Shown: positions 1 through 8,351, counted from the stretch's first letter. The stretch: 35,259 nucleotides of DNA from an uncultured Clostridia bacterium (GCA_944380855.1 CALWIW010000023.1:1-35259); one strand, 5' to 3'. Translations and numbers: made by a program. Notes: a model not told the origin generated them from the letters alone.

Positions 1-1191
1 GAAAAAGAAAATCTCAAGACGTGGACTGAGGTGCTGTTTGAGGCTGTTGAAAAAGGTGAAAGTATATCGCCCGAATGGTATACCGAAGAAAGCTATTTAC
101 CCCTTAAACAAGCAGTTGAAAAGGGAAGAGAAGCGGTAAATCTCGGTAATGTTACAAAGGAAACCGCAAATCAGATAATCAGTGAAATAGAAACCGCAAT
201 GGGATTGCTTTACAGCATTAAAGATGAATATAGATTTGAAATTTCCGAAGCAAAAAAGAAATATAATCTTATGTATGAGAAAAATTACCTTGAGGCTTTT
301 AAAACTGAGATTGAGAGAATAGAAAATGAGTTTTCTGACGATATATCGGCCGATGATTTAAGAAAACTTATAAATGAAATAAAAGAAGCGTATAAGCTTT
401 TGGTTAATGTTTTAGGTGATGTAAACGGCGACGGACAAATTACAATACTGGACGCTACAGACGTTCAGATATATGTAATCGGTATTAATGATGATATCTT
501 ATATGATTGTTCCGATGTTAATTTTGACGGGGGTGTTTCTGTCTTAGACGCAACTACCATTCAATTGTTTGTTGCAGGAATTATTGATGAGTTTGAAAAA
601 GTTCCTCAGCTTCCGGATTATGATAAAGAATGGAATTTAGTTTTGGTAAATTACAAATACCCTATAAAATCCGGATATGTGCCTGAAATGAGAGTTGTAG
701 ACGGAAGAAGCATATTCACTTTTGATACAAGAGCCGCTGACGCTTTGGAGAAAATGCTTAAAGATTGCAGAGCGGAAGGGCTTGACCCGTTGATTTGTTC
801 CGCATACCGCACGCAGGAATTACAGGAACAACTGTTTTCAAATCAGGTTAATTCATATACTTATCAGGGCTACAGCTATGAAGAGGCTGTAGAGCTTGCG
901 AAAAAATCGGTGGCATATCCCGGAACAAGCGAACATCAGCTTGGTTTAGCAGTAGATATTGTATCGCTCCATTATCAAATTTTGGACGAAGGTCAGCTTA
1001 AAACAGCAGAACAGCAGTGGCTGATGAAGAATTGTTGGAAATACGGCTTTATTTTAAGATATCCATCAGAAAAAACTGCTATTACCGGAGTAATTTTTGA
1101 GCCATGGCATTATAGATATGTAGGTGTTGAGGCGGCAAAGGAAATTACGGAGAAAGGTATAACCCTTGAAGAATACTTAGGCTTTGTATAA
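1..1191 (+). CDS. Dockerin-containing VanY-type D,D-carboxypeptidase (5' end outside window)
   Basis: The frame is open from base 1, so the gene starts upstream and 396 C-terminal residues are seen. Numbering from base 1, residues about 15-135 are charged and helical, with two FIVAR-like modules. Residues about 140-195 form a type I dockerin with two Ca-binding repeats, beginning DVNGDGQITILDA and DVNFDGGVSVLDA. The rest is a VanY/peptidase M15B domain with SAYRTQ, the zinc-site segment SEHQLGLAVD and EPWHYRYVG. Such enzymes remove the terminal D-Ala from peptidoglycan peptides, here presumably outside the cell. The dockerin suggests docking to a cohesin-bearing scaffold. It is unusual that the dockerin is internal and attached to a wall-lytic rather than a polysaccharide-degrading domain. 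The signal peptide and promoter are not visible. The domain calls are firm; attachment to a scaffold is inference. Confidence 0.9.
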   Translation, partial: EKENLKTWTEVLFEAVEKGESISPEWYTEESYLPLKQAVEKGREAVNLGNVTKETANQIISEIETAMGLLYSIKDEYRFEISEAKKKYNLMYEKNYLEAFKTEIERIENEFSDDISADDLRKLINEIKEAYKLLVNVLGDVNGDGQITILDATDVQIYVIGINDDILYDCSDVNFDGGVSVLDATTIQLFVAGIIDEFEKVPQLPDYDKEWNLVLVNYKYPIKSGYVPEMRVVDGRSIFTFDTRAADALEKMLKDCRAEGLDPLICSAYRTQELQEQLFSNQVNSYTYQGYSYEEAVELAKKSVAYPGTSEHQLGLAVDIVSLHYQILDEGQLKTAEQQWLMKNCWKYGFILRYPSEKTAITGVIFEPWHYRYVGVEAAKEITEKGITLEEYLGFV

Positions 1192-1212
1192 TTGATTTAA
1201 AGCTCTGATAAA

Positions 1213-1247
1213 CAGTAAAATAAAAACCGCCGTTTCATACGGCGGTT
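1213..1247 (-). terminator. Intrinsic terminator of the HPr-like gene
   Basis: Perfect 9-bp stem AACCGCCGT/ACGGCGGTT with a 5-nt loop (1225-1247). On the minus strand it is followed by TTTTATTTTA. It lies 18 bases past the HPr-like stop codon. On the plus strand it follows the carboxypeptidase gene but has no U-tract there, so it may act only weakly in that direction. Confidence 0.8.
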
Positions 1248-1264
1248 AAAATTTGTAAAATTCA

Positions 1265-1522
1265 TTATTGAGAATCTTTAGCTGCAAAATTTTCAATTTC
1301 TTTTTTAAAGTCTTCCGTGATATCTCCTTTGGCACAAAGAGAAATTTCACCGGAAAACTCACTTTTTAAAACACCCATGGAAATAACTCCCATAATTGAA
1401 TGAGCGTCTATAACGTATTCGTCCTTTGTAAGCTTTATGTCCAAGCCTTTGTATTTATTTGCTAAATTAACAATAGCCTTAGCATCATCCAGATTTTTGA
1501 TTGTAATATTCCTCGTATACAA
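1265..1522 (-). CDS. HPr-fold protein lacking the active-site histidine
   Basis: An 85-residue protein with the size and pattern of HPr, the phosphocarrier of the sugar phosphotransferase system. The Ser46 region is kept (HSIMGVISMGV, Ser at residue 42). The GIHARPA segment carrying the phosphorylated His15 is replaced by ITIKNLDDAKA, with no His before residue 41, so it cannot carry phosphate from enzyme I in the usual way. Bacillus Crh, which also lacks His15, is a known precedent for a regulatory HPr paralogue. I chose the TTG at 1522 because GGAGG (1531-1535) sits 8 nt upstream and the length then equals HPr. A longer frame from a TTG at 1537 would put that ribosome site inside the gene. 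It has its own promoter and terminator and is divergent from mtaB. A regulatory role is inference. Confidence 0.85.
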   Translation of the reverse strand: MYTRNITIKNLDDAKAIVNLANKYKGLDIKLTKDEYVIDAHSIMGVISMGVLKSEFSGEISLCAKGDITEDFKKEIENFAAKDSQ

Positions 1523-1555
1523 CTTTACTACCTCCAAGAAATCGAAATCCCATAT

Positions 1556-1584
1556 ATATTAACACTTATTTATCGAATAATCAA
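1556..1584 (-). promoter_or_regulatory. Promoter of the HPr-like gene
   Basis: On the minus strand: -35 TTGATT (1579-1584), 17-bp spacer, -10 TAATAT (1556-1561) with an extended TG one base upstream. It lies about 35 bases before the TTG start. Read by eye. Confidence 0.7.
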
Positions 1585-1603
1585 GATTTTTGAAAAAATT
1601 CTT

Positions 1604-1632
1604 TTGATTTTCTGAAAAATATCTGATATACT
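1604..1632 (+). promoter_or_regulatory. Promoter of mtaB
   Basis: -35 TTGATT (1604-1609), 17-bp spacer, -10 TATACT (1627-1632) preceded by an extended TG at 1624-1625. The leader is about 70 nt. It is back to back with the promoter of the HPr-like gene; the two -35 boxes are 19 bases apart. Confidence 0.7.
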
Positions 1633-1711
1633 ATCCGCTGAAACAGTATTGTTTTTATTTTAGTATATTCCTGTTTTTATGGTATTAATAAAAAATAGAA
1701 AAGGTGATAAT

Positions 1712-3025
1712 TTGAATTTTAATGTTATTACTCTGGGCTGCAAAGTAAATCAGTACGAATCCCAAGTTATGAGGGAAAATCTGATACAGGCAGGCTTTAT
1801 GTCCTCAGAAGAAAAAGAAACAGCTGATATAACGGTAATTAATTCCTGTACAGTTACATCGGTAAGCGACAGTAAAAATAAAAAGCTTATAAGAAGAATC
1901 CGAAGAGAAAATCCACAAGGTATAATTGTGCTTACAGGCTGTATGCCGCAGGCGTTTCCTGAGGATACCTCATTGTTTGAGGGATGCGATATTGTTCTGG
2001 GAAATGCGTCAAGAAAGATGCTTGTCCCTGCTGTTTTAAATTTTCTTTCAGACAGACGGCAAATTATAGATATTACAATGCATCAAAATTCCGGAGAAGC
2101 CTTTGAAGAAATGGCAATTTCTGATTTTGACGAGCGAACAAGGGCTTTTGTAAAGATTGAAGACGGCTGCAACAGGTTTTGTTCCTATTGTATCATACCT
2201 TATGCAAGAGGCAGAGTGAGATCTAAGAAATTGTCTCAGCTTAAAGAAGAGATAGAAACTCTTGCGGAAAAGGGATATAAAGAAGTTGTTTTGGTGGGAA
2301 TAAATCTGTGTGCATTCGGTCAGGATACAGGGAATTCCCTGTGCGACGCTGTAGATGTTGCCTGTGGGGTTGATGGTATTGAAAGAGTAAGGCTTGGCTC
2401 TATTGAGCCTGAAAAAATGGACAGAGAAACTATCTCCCGACTGGCTTCACAGAAAAAGTTTTGTCCCCAGTTTCATCTTTCACTTCAAAGCGGATGTGAT
2501 GAAACATTAAAGCGAATGAACAGACACTATACTTCTAAGGAGTATATGGAAATCGTAAATAACCTTTCAAAAGCATTTGATAATCCTGCTTTTACTACCG
2601 ATGTGATGGTTGGGTTTGCAGGCGAAACGGAAGAAGAGTTTAAAAAATCCCTTGAGTTTGTAAAGTCCGTAGGATTTTCAAAGGTTCATGTGTTTTCATA
2701 TTCAAGACGTAAGGGAACTGTAGCTGATAAAATGCCCAATCAGGTGTCTGCTCAGGACAAAGACAGAAGAAGTAAAATAATGATTGAGGAAACAGATAAA
2801 AGCCGCCTCGACTTTCTGGCTTCACAGGTGGGAAAGACCGAGCCTGTTTTAATAGAAACCATACGACGTGACGGCTTTCTTGAGGGGTATACAAAGAATT
2901 ATACCCATGTGAAGATAAAAATAAACAAAGATGAAGCAGGTGACTTTAAAAATATCTGCGGTACTTTTTCAAATGTATACATAAGCGGATATGAAAAGGA
3001 CAGTTGTTTGGGAGAATTAATTTAA
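1712..3025 (+). CDS. mtaB: tRNA t6A37 methylthiotransferase MtaB
   Basis: A radical-SAM methylthiotransferase that converts N6-threonylcarbamoyladenosine at position 37 of ANN-decoding tRNAs to the 2-methylthio form. The N-terminal domain holds three cluster-binding Cys (C10 in TLGCKVNQYES, C46 in NSCTVTS, C77 in LTGCMPQ). The radical-SAM motif CNRFCSYC is at residues 153-160, and a TRAM-like tail follows. The TLGCKVNQYES signature separates MtaB from MiaB and RimO. I chose the TTG at 1712, giving 437 residues: AGGTGA lies 4 nt upstream and the protein then begins 8 residues before GCKVNQ, as is usual. An upstream ATG at 1679 would add 11 residues without a ribosome site. It is transcribed alone and convergent with the next gene, with only 15 bases between the stops and no obvious hairpin. 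Confidence 0.93.
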   Translation: MNFNVITLGCKVNQYESQVMRENLIQAGFMSSEEKETADITVINSCTVTSVSDSKNKKLIRRIRRENPQGIIVLTGCMPQAFPEDTSLFEGCDIVLGNASRKMLVPAVLNFLSDRRQIIDITMHQNSGEAFEEMAISDFDERTRAFVKIEDGCNRFCSYCIIPYARGRVRSKKLSQLKEEIETLAEKGYKEVVLVGINLCAFGQDTGNSLCDAVDVACGVDGIERVRLGSIEPEKMDRETISRLASQKKFCPQFHLSLQSGCDETLKRMNRHYTSKEYMEIVNNLSKAFDNPAFTTDVMVGFAGETEEEFKKSLEFVKSVGFSKVHVFSYSRRKGTVADKMPNQVSAQDKDRRSKIMIEETDKSRLDFLASQVGKTEPVLIETIRRDGFLEGYTKNYTHVKIKINKDEAGDFKNICGTFSNVYISGYEKDSCLGELI

Positions 3026-3040
3026 GTATAACATTTATCC

Positions 3041-4303
3041 TTATGAATTTAAAAGCTTCCGCATATTTTCCATTTCCTCAGCGGCTGTTTCACTTACAAG
3101 TGAATTATAGCTGTAAAGGATAAAGCCTTTAATTCCGGCTTCTCTGATTATTTCTATTTGCCTTTGAATGATGTTATTTCTGTCAAGCCAGGTTCCGGAA
3201 TCTGCATCGGTTCCGGCTTTGTATCCTGCAAGGCCAATGTATAGCTCTACGCCGGGTGCAAAATCAATTTCGGTCCAGTCCTGCAAAGCGTCTTCAAAGG
3301 TAAGCGGCGGATTATCAAGGCTGAAGTAAAGCTGAGGACAAATATAATCGGCGTATCCTTCTGTGGTGCACCATGTGATTACATCTGCGGAAAGACTTTT
3401 GTTGTTGCTTATATTTCCTTGAGGGGATATTCCGAAAACGGCAGTATCGCTGGTTTCGTGGACTGTTTTGTAAACCTCACGGAGCATATTGTTAACGTTT
3501 TCAACTCTCCAGTCTTCAAGTGAAAGAGGTTCTTTTCCGTTATTTGTTTGCTGTGTATAATACTCATTATATACTTCCGAGTCAAAGCTTTTATCCTGAG
3601 TGGGGTAGAAGTAGTCGTCAAACTGAATGCCGTCAACGGGATATTTTTCAAGTATTTCCCTTACGCCATCGCATATAAGCTGTGTAACTTCCGGAAATGC
3701 CGGATTAAAGAATATACCCGTGTCTGTAACCACTCCTAAGTTTTTGTTTTTCATGTACGGGTTATCCTCGCTTAAAGGGTCGGGAAAATCTGTTGTTTTT
3801 ATTCTGTATGGATTAATCCACGCTTCTATTCTCAGATTGTATTCGTGTGATTTTTTACACATATATTCAAGCGGGTCAAAGGTAAGGTCGGCTCCCTGAG
3901 TTTTGAAAATTACGTGTGAAGTTGGAAAATAGTCCGAATCATACAATGCGTCGGCAAAAGGTCTGACCTGGACCACAAGGGTGTTAAATCCGCTTGAAAC
4001 TGCATTATCCACTATGGTGTCAAACTTTTGTTCAAATGCTTCTTGTGAATAATCAGTACCGCTCATATTTAAATCTATGTAGCTTACCCAAAGTCCTCTG
4101 ACTTCCTGAGGCATTTCAGGCGATGAACTGCTGCTGTTATCAATATCTGTGCTGTCATGGCTTGACGGTGAATTGTTTTCATTGTTGGGAAGCTTCATGT
4201 TTTCTCCGAACAATTCGGTAAGCTTGGTACTTGCACCGGCGATAATAACGGCAGCGGCAACGAGGATTAAAGAGATTATTTTAAGTCTGTTTGTGGATTT
4301 CAT
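3041..4303 (-). CDS. GHL10-type glycoside-hydrolase-like exported protein (DUF187 family)
   Basis: 420 residues. A signal anchor at about residues 8-28 is followed by a low-complexity Asn/Ser linker (about 38-66). The domain proper starts at EVRGLWVSYIDL, typical of the YngK/DUF187 family (Pfam GHL10), a TIM-barrel family related to glycoside hydrolases. The acidic pair in DGIQFDDYFYP is the likely catalytic region. Most homologues have no proven substrate; peptidoglycan or other envelope glycans are often suspected. The ribosome site AGGAAG lies 9 nt before the ATG. The next plus-strand gene starts only 30 bases away, so each gene's promoter must lie close to or within the other's 5' end. 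The family assignment is firm, the substrate unknown. Confidence 0.85.
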   Translation of the reverse strand: MKSTNRLKIISLILVAAAVIIAGASTKLTELFGENMKLPNNENNSPSSHDSTDIDNSSSSSPEMPQEVRGLWVSYIDLNMSGTDYSQEAFEQKFDTIVDNAVSSGFNTLVVQVRPFADALYDSDYFPTSHVIFKTQGADLTFDPLEYMCKKSHEYNLRIEAWINPYRIKTTDFPDPLSEDNPYMKNKNLGVVTDTGIFFNPAFPEVTQLICDGVREILEKYPVDGIQFDDYFYPTQDKSFDSEVYNEYYTQQTNNGKEPLSLEDWRVENVNNMLREVYKTVHETSDTAVFGISPQGNISNNKSLSADVITWCTTEGYADYICPQLYFSLDNPPLTFEDALQDWTEIDFAPGVELYIGLAGYKAGTDADSGTWLDRNNIIQRQIEIIREAGIKGFILYSYNSLVSETAAEEMENMRKLLNS

Positions 4304-4333
4304 TGTGCAGCACTTCCTGTGGAGATGAATTTT

Positions 4334-4624
4334 ATGGATTTGTTTTTGAAGATTTTTATTGTATATCTTATTGCAGTCAATTTGGTTGCAATAATTATTA
4401 CTGTTAAGGATAAGTTAGCATCAGTAAAGCATAAAAGAAGAACACCGGAAAAAACTTTACTGCTTGTATCTGCGATTGGCGGCAGCGTGGGAATGTATGC
4501 TGCAATGAGGATAATACGCCATAAAACACTTCATGATAAGTTTATGATTGGCATACCTGTGATATTTTTGATTCAATGTGTATTGGTGTTTTTACTTTTA
4601 AAATATGTGTTTGTTTTGTTTTAA
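4334..4624 (+). CDS. DUF1294 family small membrane protein
   Basis: 96 residues with three hydrophobic segments (about 3-22, 43-58 and 74-94). The family core is visible: a short Arg/Lys stretch (KHKRRTPEKTLLLVSAIGGSVGMY) followed by MRIIRHKT and DKFMIGIPV, as in DUF1294 proteins. Their function is unknown. GGAGA at 4321-4325 sits 8 nt before the ATG at 4334, so I prefer that start to the in-frame GTG at 4319 and ATG at 4325, which overlap the ribosome site. The pseudouridine synthase gene follows after 16 bases, so the two are probably co-transcribed. Confidence 0.8.
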   Translation: MDLFLKIFIVYLIAVNLVAIIITVKDKLASVKHKRRTPEKTLLLVSAIGGSVGMYAAMRIIRHKTLHDKFMIGIPVIFLIQCVLVFLLLKYVFVLF

Positions 4625-4640
4625 GGAAGGTCAGTTTTAA

Positions 4641-5606
4641 ATGGAGGAAAATTGTAATTATAAAATAACTTCTGATATATACGATAGTGACAATACTGAC
4701 GGAAAGATAAGCTTTCTCGTAGGCGAGGAGAACAGCGGTCAGCTTTTAAAGACATTTTTAAGATGTGAATGCGGCGTTTCTGCAAGAACCTTTACAAAGC
4801 TTAAAAAAATCCCTCTTGGGATAACAAGAAAGGGTCAGCTAATTAAAGCAAACGACAAGGTTTTTTCAGGTGATGAAATAGTTCTTAAACAAGTAAGAGA
4901 GGATAATGAAATACTTCCGGTTTGCGGAGATATTGATATTGTTTATGAGGACAGTTATATCATAATTATAAATAAACCTGCCCATATGCCTGTGCATCCC
5001 ACTAAAATACATCAGGAAAACACTCTTGCAAATTATTTAAGATACTACAGTCTGAATAAAGGTGAAGATTTTACTTTCAGAGCGGTAAACAGAATTGATA
5101 AGGATACATCCGGACTTGTTTTAATCGCAAAGGACAGACATTGTGCCGGCCTATTGCAGAAACAGAATATTTATAAGGAGTATTTCGCACTGTGTCAGGG
5201 TATTCTACCTGAAAGCGGAACAATAGATAAACCTATAAAAAAATCCGAAAACAGCACCATGCTTAGAATAATTTCAGAAGACGGAGATCAAGCTGTAACT
5301 CATTTTAAGAGAATATGCAATGATGAAAGCTGTTCTCTTGTTAAACTGCGGCTTGAAACCGGAAGAACACATCAAATCAGATGTCATATGAGCAGTATCG
5401 GATTTCCTCTTGAGGGGGACGACTTATACGGCGGAAACCGTAAAAAGATTTCACGTCAGGCACTTCACTGTGGAAGAATGAGGTTTTCTCACCCGATATC
5501 GAGAGAAAGTATGGAGTTTAACTGCAAAGTACCGGCAGATATGGAAAAAATAATTTCACTGATGAATTTATATGAAATAAATATTGAAAACATGACATTT
5601 TTGTGA
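4641..5606 (+). CDS. RluA-family 23S rRNA/tRNA pseudouridine synthase
   Basis: 321 residues. An N-terminal S4-like RNA-binding region (about 20-95) precedes the catalytic domain. The signature VNRIDKDTSGLVLIAK contains the catalytic Asp at residue 153, and KLRLETGRTHQIRCHM is the conserved C-terminal motif. Such enzymes isomerise specific uridines in 23S rRNA (RluC/RluD type) or tRNA. The target cannot be set from sequence alone; the S4 domain and length fit the RluD/RluC group. AGGAAGG lies 9 nt before the ATG. It follows the DUF1294 gene in what looks like a two-gene unit. Confidence 0.88.
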   Translation: MEENCNYKITSDIYDSDNTDGKISFLVGEENSGQLLKTFLRCECGVSARTFTKLKKIPLGITRKGQLIKANDKVFSGDEIVLKQVREDNEILPVCGDIDIVYEDSYIIIINKPAHMPVHPTKIHQENTLANYLRYYSLNKGEDFTFRAVNRIDKDTSGLVLIAKDRHCAGLLQKQNIYKEYFALCQGILPESGTIDKPIKKSENSTMLRIISEDGDQAVTHFKRICNDESCSLVKLRLETGRTHQIRCHMSSIGFPLEGDDLYGGNRKKISRQALHCGRMRFSHPISRESMEFNCKVPADMEKIISLMNLYEINIENMTFL

Positions 5607-5628
5607 TATGATAACTTTTAGTTAATAT
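5601..5628 (+). promoter_or_regulatory. Possible ilvE promoter
   Basis: TTGTGA (5601-5606), which includes the upstream stop codon, a 16-bp spacer, and TAATAT (5623-5628). The region is very AT-rich, so chance matches are likely. Confidence 0.35.
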
Positions 5629-5667
5629 TATTTATATTATCATTTAGCAATGAGAGAAGGTATTATA

Positions 5668-6738
5668 ATGCAGGAAATTAAAATTGAACTTACTAAAAAT
5701 CCAAAGGCTAAGCCTCAGGACGAGTCAAAGCTTGGATTTGGTCAGATATTCACCGATCATATGTTCCTTATGAACTATGATGAGGGAGAGGGCTGGCATA
5801 ATCCGAGAATTGTACCTTTTGGTCCTATTGAACTCAGTCCGGCGGCAATGTGTCTGCACTACGGACAGGAAGTTTTCGAGGGAATGAAAGCATACAGAGG
5901 TGCAAACGGCAAGCCTTTGCTGTTCCGTCCTGAAAAAAATATGGCAAGACTTAACCTTTCAAATGACAGACTTTGTATTCCTCTTATAGATGAGGAATTT
6001 TGTGTAGAAGCAATTAAGGCTCTTGTAAAGGTTGATGAAGAGTGGATTCCGAAATCAGAGGGAACTTCCCTTTACATAAGACCGTTTATTTTTGCTGTTG
6101 ACCCTCATGTTGGTGTTCATCCCGCTCATCACCTTGTTTTCTGCGTAATTTGTTCACCTGTTGGTGCTTATTATCCGGAGGGACTTAATCCTGTAAAGAT
6201 TTATGTTGAGCAAAAATATGTTCGTGCTGTAAGAGGAGGTATGGGCTTTACTAAAACAGCAGGAAACTATGCGGCTTCCCTGAAAGCTCAGGACGAGGCA
6301 CAGAAGCAGAATTATACTCAGGTTCTCTGGCTTGACGGTGTTGAAAGAAAGTATATTGAAGAAGTAGGAACAATGAACGTATTCTTTGTTATCGGCGATG
6401 AAATTGTAACTCCTGCTCTTCAGGGTTCTATTTTAGGCGGTATTACAAGACTCAGTACAATAGAACTGCTTCGCAGCTGGGGATACAAAGTATCTGAACG
6501 TCAGCTGTCCATTGAAGAAGTTTCAAAGGCTTATGACGAGGGCAAACTTGTTGAAAGCTTCGGTACAGGAACTGCCGCTGTTATCTCTCCGATAGGTGAG
6601 CTTAAGTGGGGCGATAAGATTATGACAATAAACAACGGTGAGATCGGTGAGATATCTCAGAAGCTCTATGATAATCTTACAGGTATTCAGTGGGGCAAAA
6701 TTGAAGATAAATTCGGCTGGGTAGTTGAAGTTGAATAA
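5668..6738 (+). CDS. ilvE: Branched-chain amino acid aminotransferase
   Basis: A fold-type IV, PLP-dependent enzyme that interconverts leucine, isoleucine and valine with their 2-oxo acids, using glutamate/2-oxoglutarate. The 356 residues match the longer type II form seen in many Firmicutes. Features include HYGQEVFEGMKAYR, the PLP-binding Lys196 in GFTKTAGNYAASL, EEVGTMNVFFV, and the phosphate-binding GITR and FGTGTAAVI segments. AGAAGG at 5655-5660 is 7 nt before the ATG at 5668; a longer frame from 5650 would run through that site. No other ilv gene is nearby. It is followed by a strong hairpin, so it is probably transcribed singly or with rluA. Confidence 0.95.
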   Translation: MQEIKIELTKNPKAKPQDESKLGFGQIFTDHMFLMNYDEGEGWHNPRIVPFGPIELSPAAMCLHYGQEVFEGMKAYRGANGKPLLFRPEKNMARLNLSNDRLCIPLIDEEFCVEAIKALVKVDEEWIPKSEGTSLYIRPFIFAVDPHVGVHPAHHLVFCVICSPVGAYYPEGLNPVKIYVEQKYVRAVRGGMGFTKTAGNYAASLKAQDEAQKQNYTQVLWLDGVERKYIEEVGTMNVFFVIGDEIVTPALQGSILGGITRLSTIELLRSWGYKVSERQLSIEEVSKAYDEGKLVESFGTGTAAVISPIGELKWGDKIMTINNGEIGEISQKLYDNLTGIQWGKIEDKFGWVVEVE

Positions 6739-6775
6739 TATTTCTTATTGTCATTATGTAAGTGAATAAAGGTCT

Positions 6776-6825
6776 ATGGCGGCAGGATCATATAGTCTGT
6801 GGTCCGGCCGCCATGTTTTGTTGTT
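6776..6825 (+). terminator. Long two-segment hairpin between ilvE and the C39-like gene
   Basis: Stem 1 ATGGCGGC (6776-6783)/GCCGCCAT (6807-6814). After one A/G mismatch, stem 2 is GGATCA (6785-6790)/TGGTCC (6800-6805) with one G-U pair and a 9-nt loop. It is followed by GTTTTGTTGTT, a broken T-tract that leads straight into the next gene's AGGAG. Most likely an intrinsic terminator for ilvE; partial read-through or a leader role is possible. Confidence 0.65.
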
Positions 6826-6835
6826 AGGAGAGAAT

Positions 6836-8314
6836 ATGAGCGGAGAAAAAAGCGGAAAAAGATTTAGATGGCTTAAATATGTGTTTTTATTGATTTTGAT
6901 TATAGGGACAGTGTTTACATATCTCTATTTTACTGGATTTTTCAGTGACCCTGCAATTTCGGAAGATGTTTATTACGTAAGCAGGGGAGAAACAATAAAA
7001 GTGGAATTATCGGGAGCAAAAGGAAGTTCCCTGTCGTCAGAGGACGAGTCTGTTGCAAAAATATATTCTGACGGTACTTTGGAAGCTGTTGGCGACGGTA
7101 CAACAGTAATTACAATTAAAAATGCTTATAATAAGAGCGACAGGGCAAAAGTTGTTGTTGTGGCTCCTCCTGACTCACTGACGCTTACAGCAGAGAGTGT
7201 TTCTATATCCACAGGAGATACCATGATGATATCATTTGACGACGGAGTAGAAGAAATAGAACATAGCATTGTTTATGAGTCTTTAAACCCGGAAATAGCA
7301 GAGGTAAACTCAGAAACAGGCGAGGTTAAAGGTATTTCATCAGGTAAGGCTGAGATAAAAGGAACTCTTTACAACGGAGTGGAAGAAGTTATTTCTGTTT
7401 ATGTTGATGTCACCCCTGAAGATTTCAGAATTGAAAACGGAGATACCTCTGATGATTCAGACGGGCATAATGTAGTTTTAATTGAGGGTGAATCAATCAC
7501 GCTTCCTACTTCTGAAGAAAATATTAAGCACTTAACATTTGAGTCTTCGGATAGCTCAGTAATTACGGTAGGAGAGGACGGTACTTTGACTGCCGTAGGT
7601 ATAGGCACTGCCACAATTAATGTTACAAGGTACAACGAGTCAGATAGCTGTGTCGTTGAAGTTACGGAAATGCCCTCATCTGTTCTTGTGGATATGCCAC
7701 AAATATGTCAAAAACCCGACTATTATTATGCCTGCGAAAGCGTCAGTGCCGTTATGCTTTTGCAGGGTATGGGATATGACATAACTCCCAATACATTTAT
7801 TGATGATTATTTAACTATCAGATATATGACGTATACAGAGCAGGGTCTTTGTGGAGCAGATATGAATTCCGCCTTTATTAACAATCCATATGACTCCTCC
7901 GGATACGGTTGTTTCAGTCCGGTTATTGCTAAATCCATAAATAAGTATTTCAGAGATATAGGTGAAACAGAAAATAAAGCTATTTATGAAAAAGATGTTG
8001 AGCTTTCTTATGTAATAAAAAAATATCTTGCAAAAGAACAGCCTGTGCTCCTTTGGGCAACAACGTATATGGTTAACTCATATCCAACGGATTCGTGGAT
8101 TATTGACTATGTAGACGAGAACGCAGAATATGAGATAGGTGATGTTTTTACATTCCCGTATAACGAACATTGTCTTCTTCTTGTGGGCTATGACGATTAC
8201 TATTACTATTTTAACGATCCTCTTTACGGAGCCTTGATAAAGTATGATAAAAGTTTGGTTGAAACAAGATATGAACAGATGGGAAAACAAATTGTAGCTG
8301 TTGTTCCGGCATAA
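6836..8314 (+). CDS. Membrane-anchored Ig-like (BIG2) protein with C39-like peptidase domain
   Basis: 492 residues. A single N-terminal membrane segment (about 14-34) leads to three Ig-like modules of the BIG2 type, recognisable by repeated DGTLEAVGDGTTVITI-like strings. The C-terminal domain, from about residue 285, resembles Peptidase_C39_2: Cys300 in YYACESVSAV, His445 in NEHCLLLVGYDD, and an Asn/Asp in YFNDPLYG. These fit a papain-like triad facing outward. Unlike bacteriocin-processing C39 transporters, no ABC domain is attached, so the target is more likely an envelope protein. AGGAG (6826-6830) is 5 nt before the ATG at 6836. A longer frame from 6776 starts inside the hairpin and is rejected. 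Similar BIG2 modules occur in the protein at 25622-28081. Confidence 0.85.
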   Translation: MSGEKSGKRFRWLKYVFLLILIIGTVFTYLYFTGFFSDPAISEDVYYVSRGETIKVELSGAKGSSLSSEDESVAKIYSDGTLEAVGDGTTVITIKNAYNKSDRAKVVVVAPPDSLTLTAESVSISTGDTMMISFDDGVEEIEHSIVYESLNPEIAEVNSETGEVKGISSGKAEIKGTLYNGVEEVISVYVDVTPEDFRIENGDTSDDSDGHNVVLIEGESITLPTSEENIKHLTFESSDSSVITVGEDGTLTAVGIGTATINVTRYNESDSCVVEVTEMPSSVLVDMPQICQKPDYYYACESVSAVMLLQGMGYDITPNTFIDDYLTIRYMTYTEQGLCGADMNSAFINNPYDSSGYGCFSPVIAKSINKYFRDIGETENKAIYEKDVELSYVIKKYLAKEQPVLLWATTYMVNSYPTDSWIIDYVDENAEYEIGDVFTFPYNEHCLLLVGYDDYYYYFNDPLYGALIKYDKSLVETRYEQMGKQIVAVVPA

Positions 8315-8351
8315 CTTTTTGTGTTTTTTATATGAAATAACCTTATAATTA

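Noticed and set aside
6776-6835. Longer N-terminus for the C39-like protein
   Set aside because: The 20 added residues are encoded by the hairpin arms, and AGGAG with proper spacing supports the ATG at 6836.
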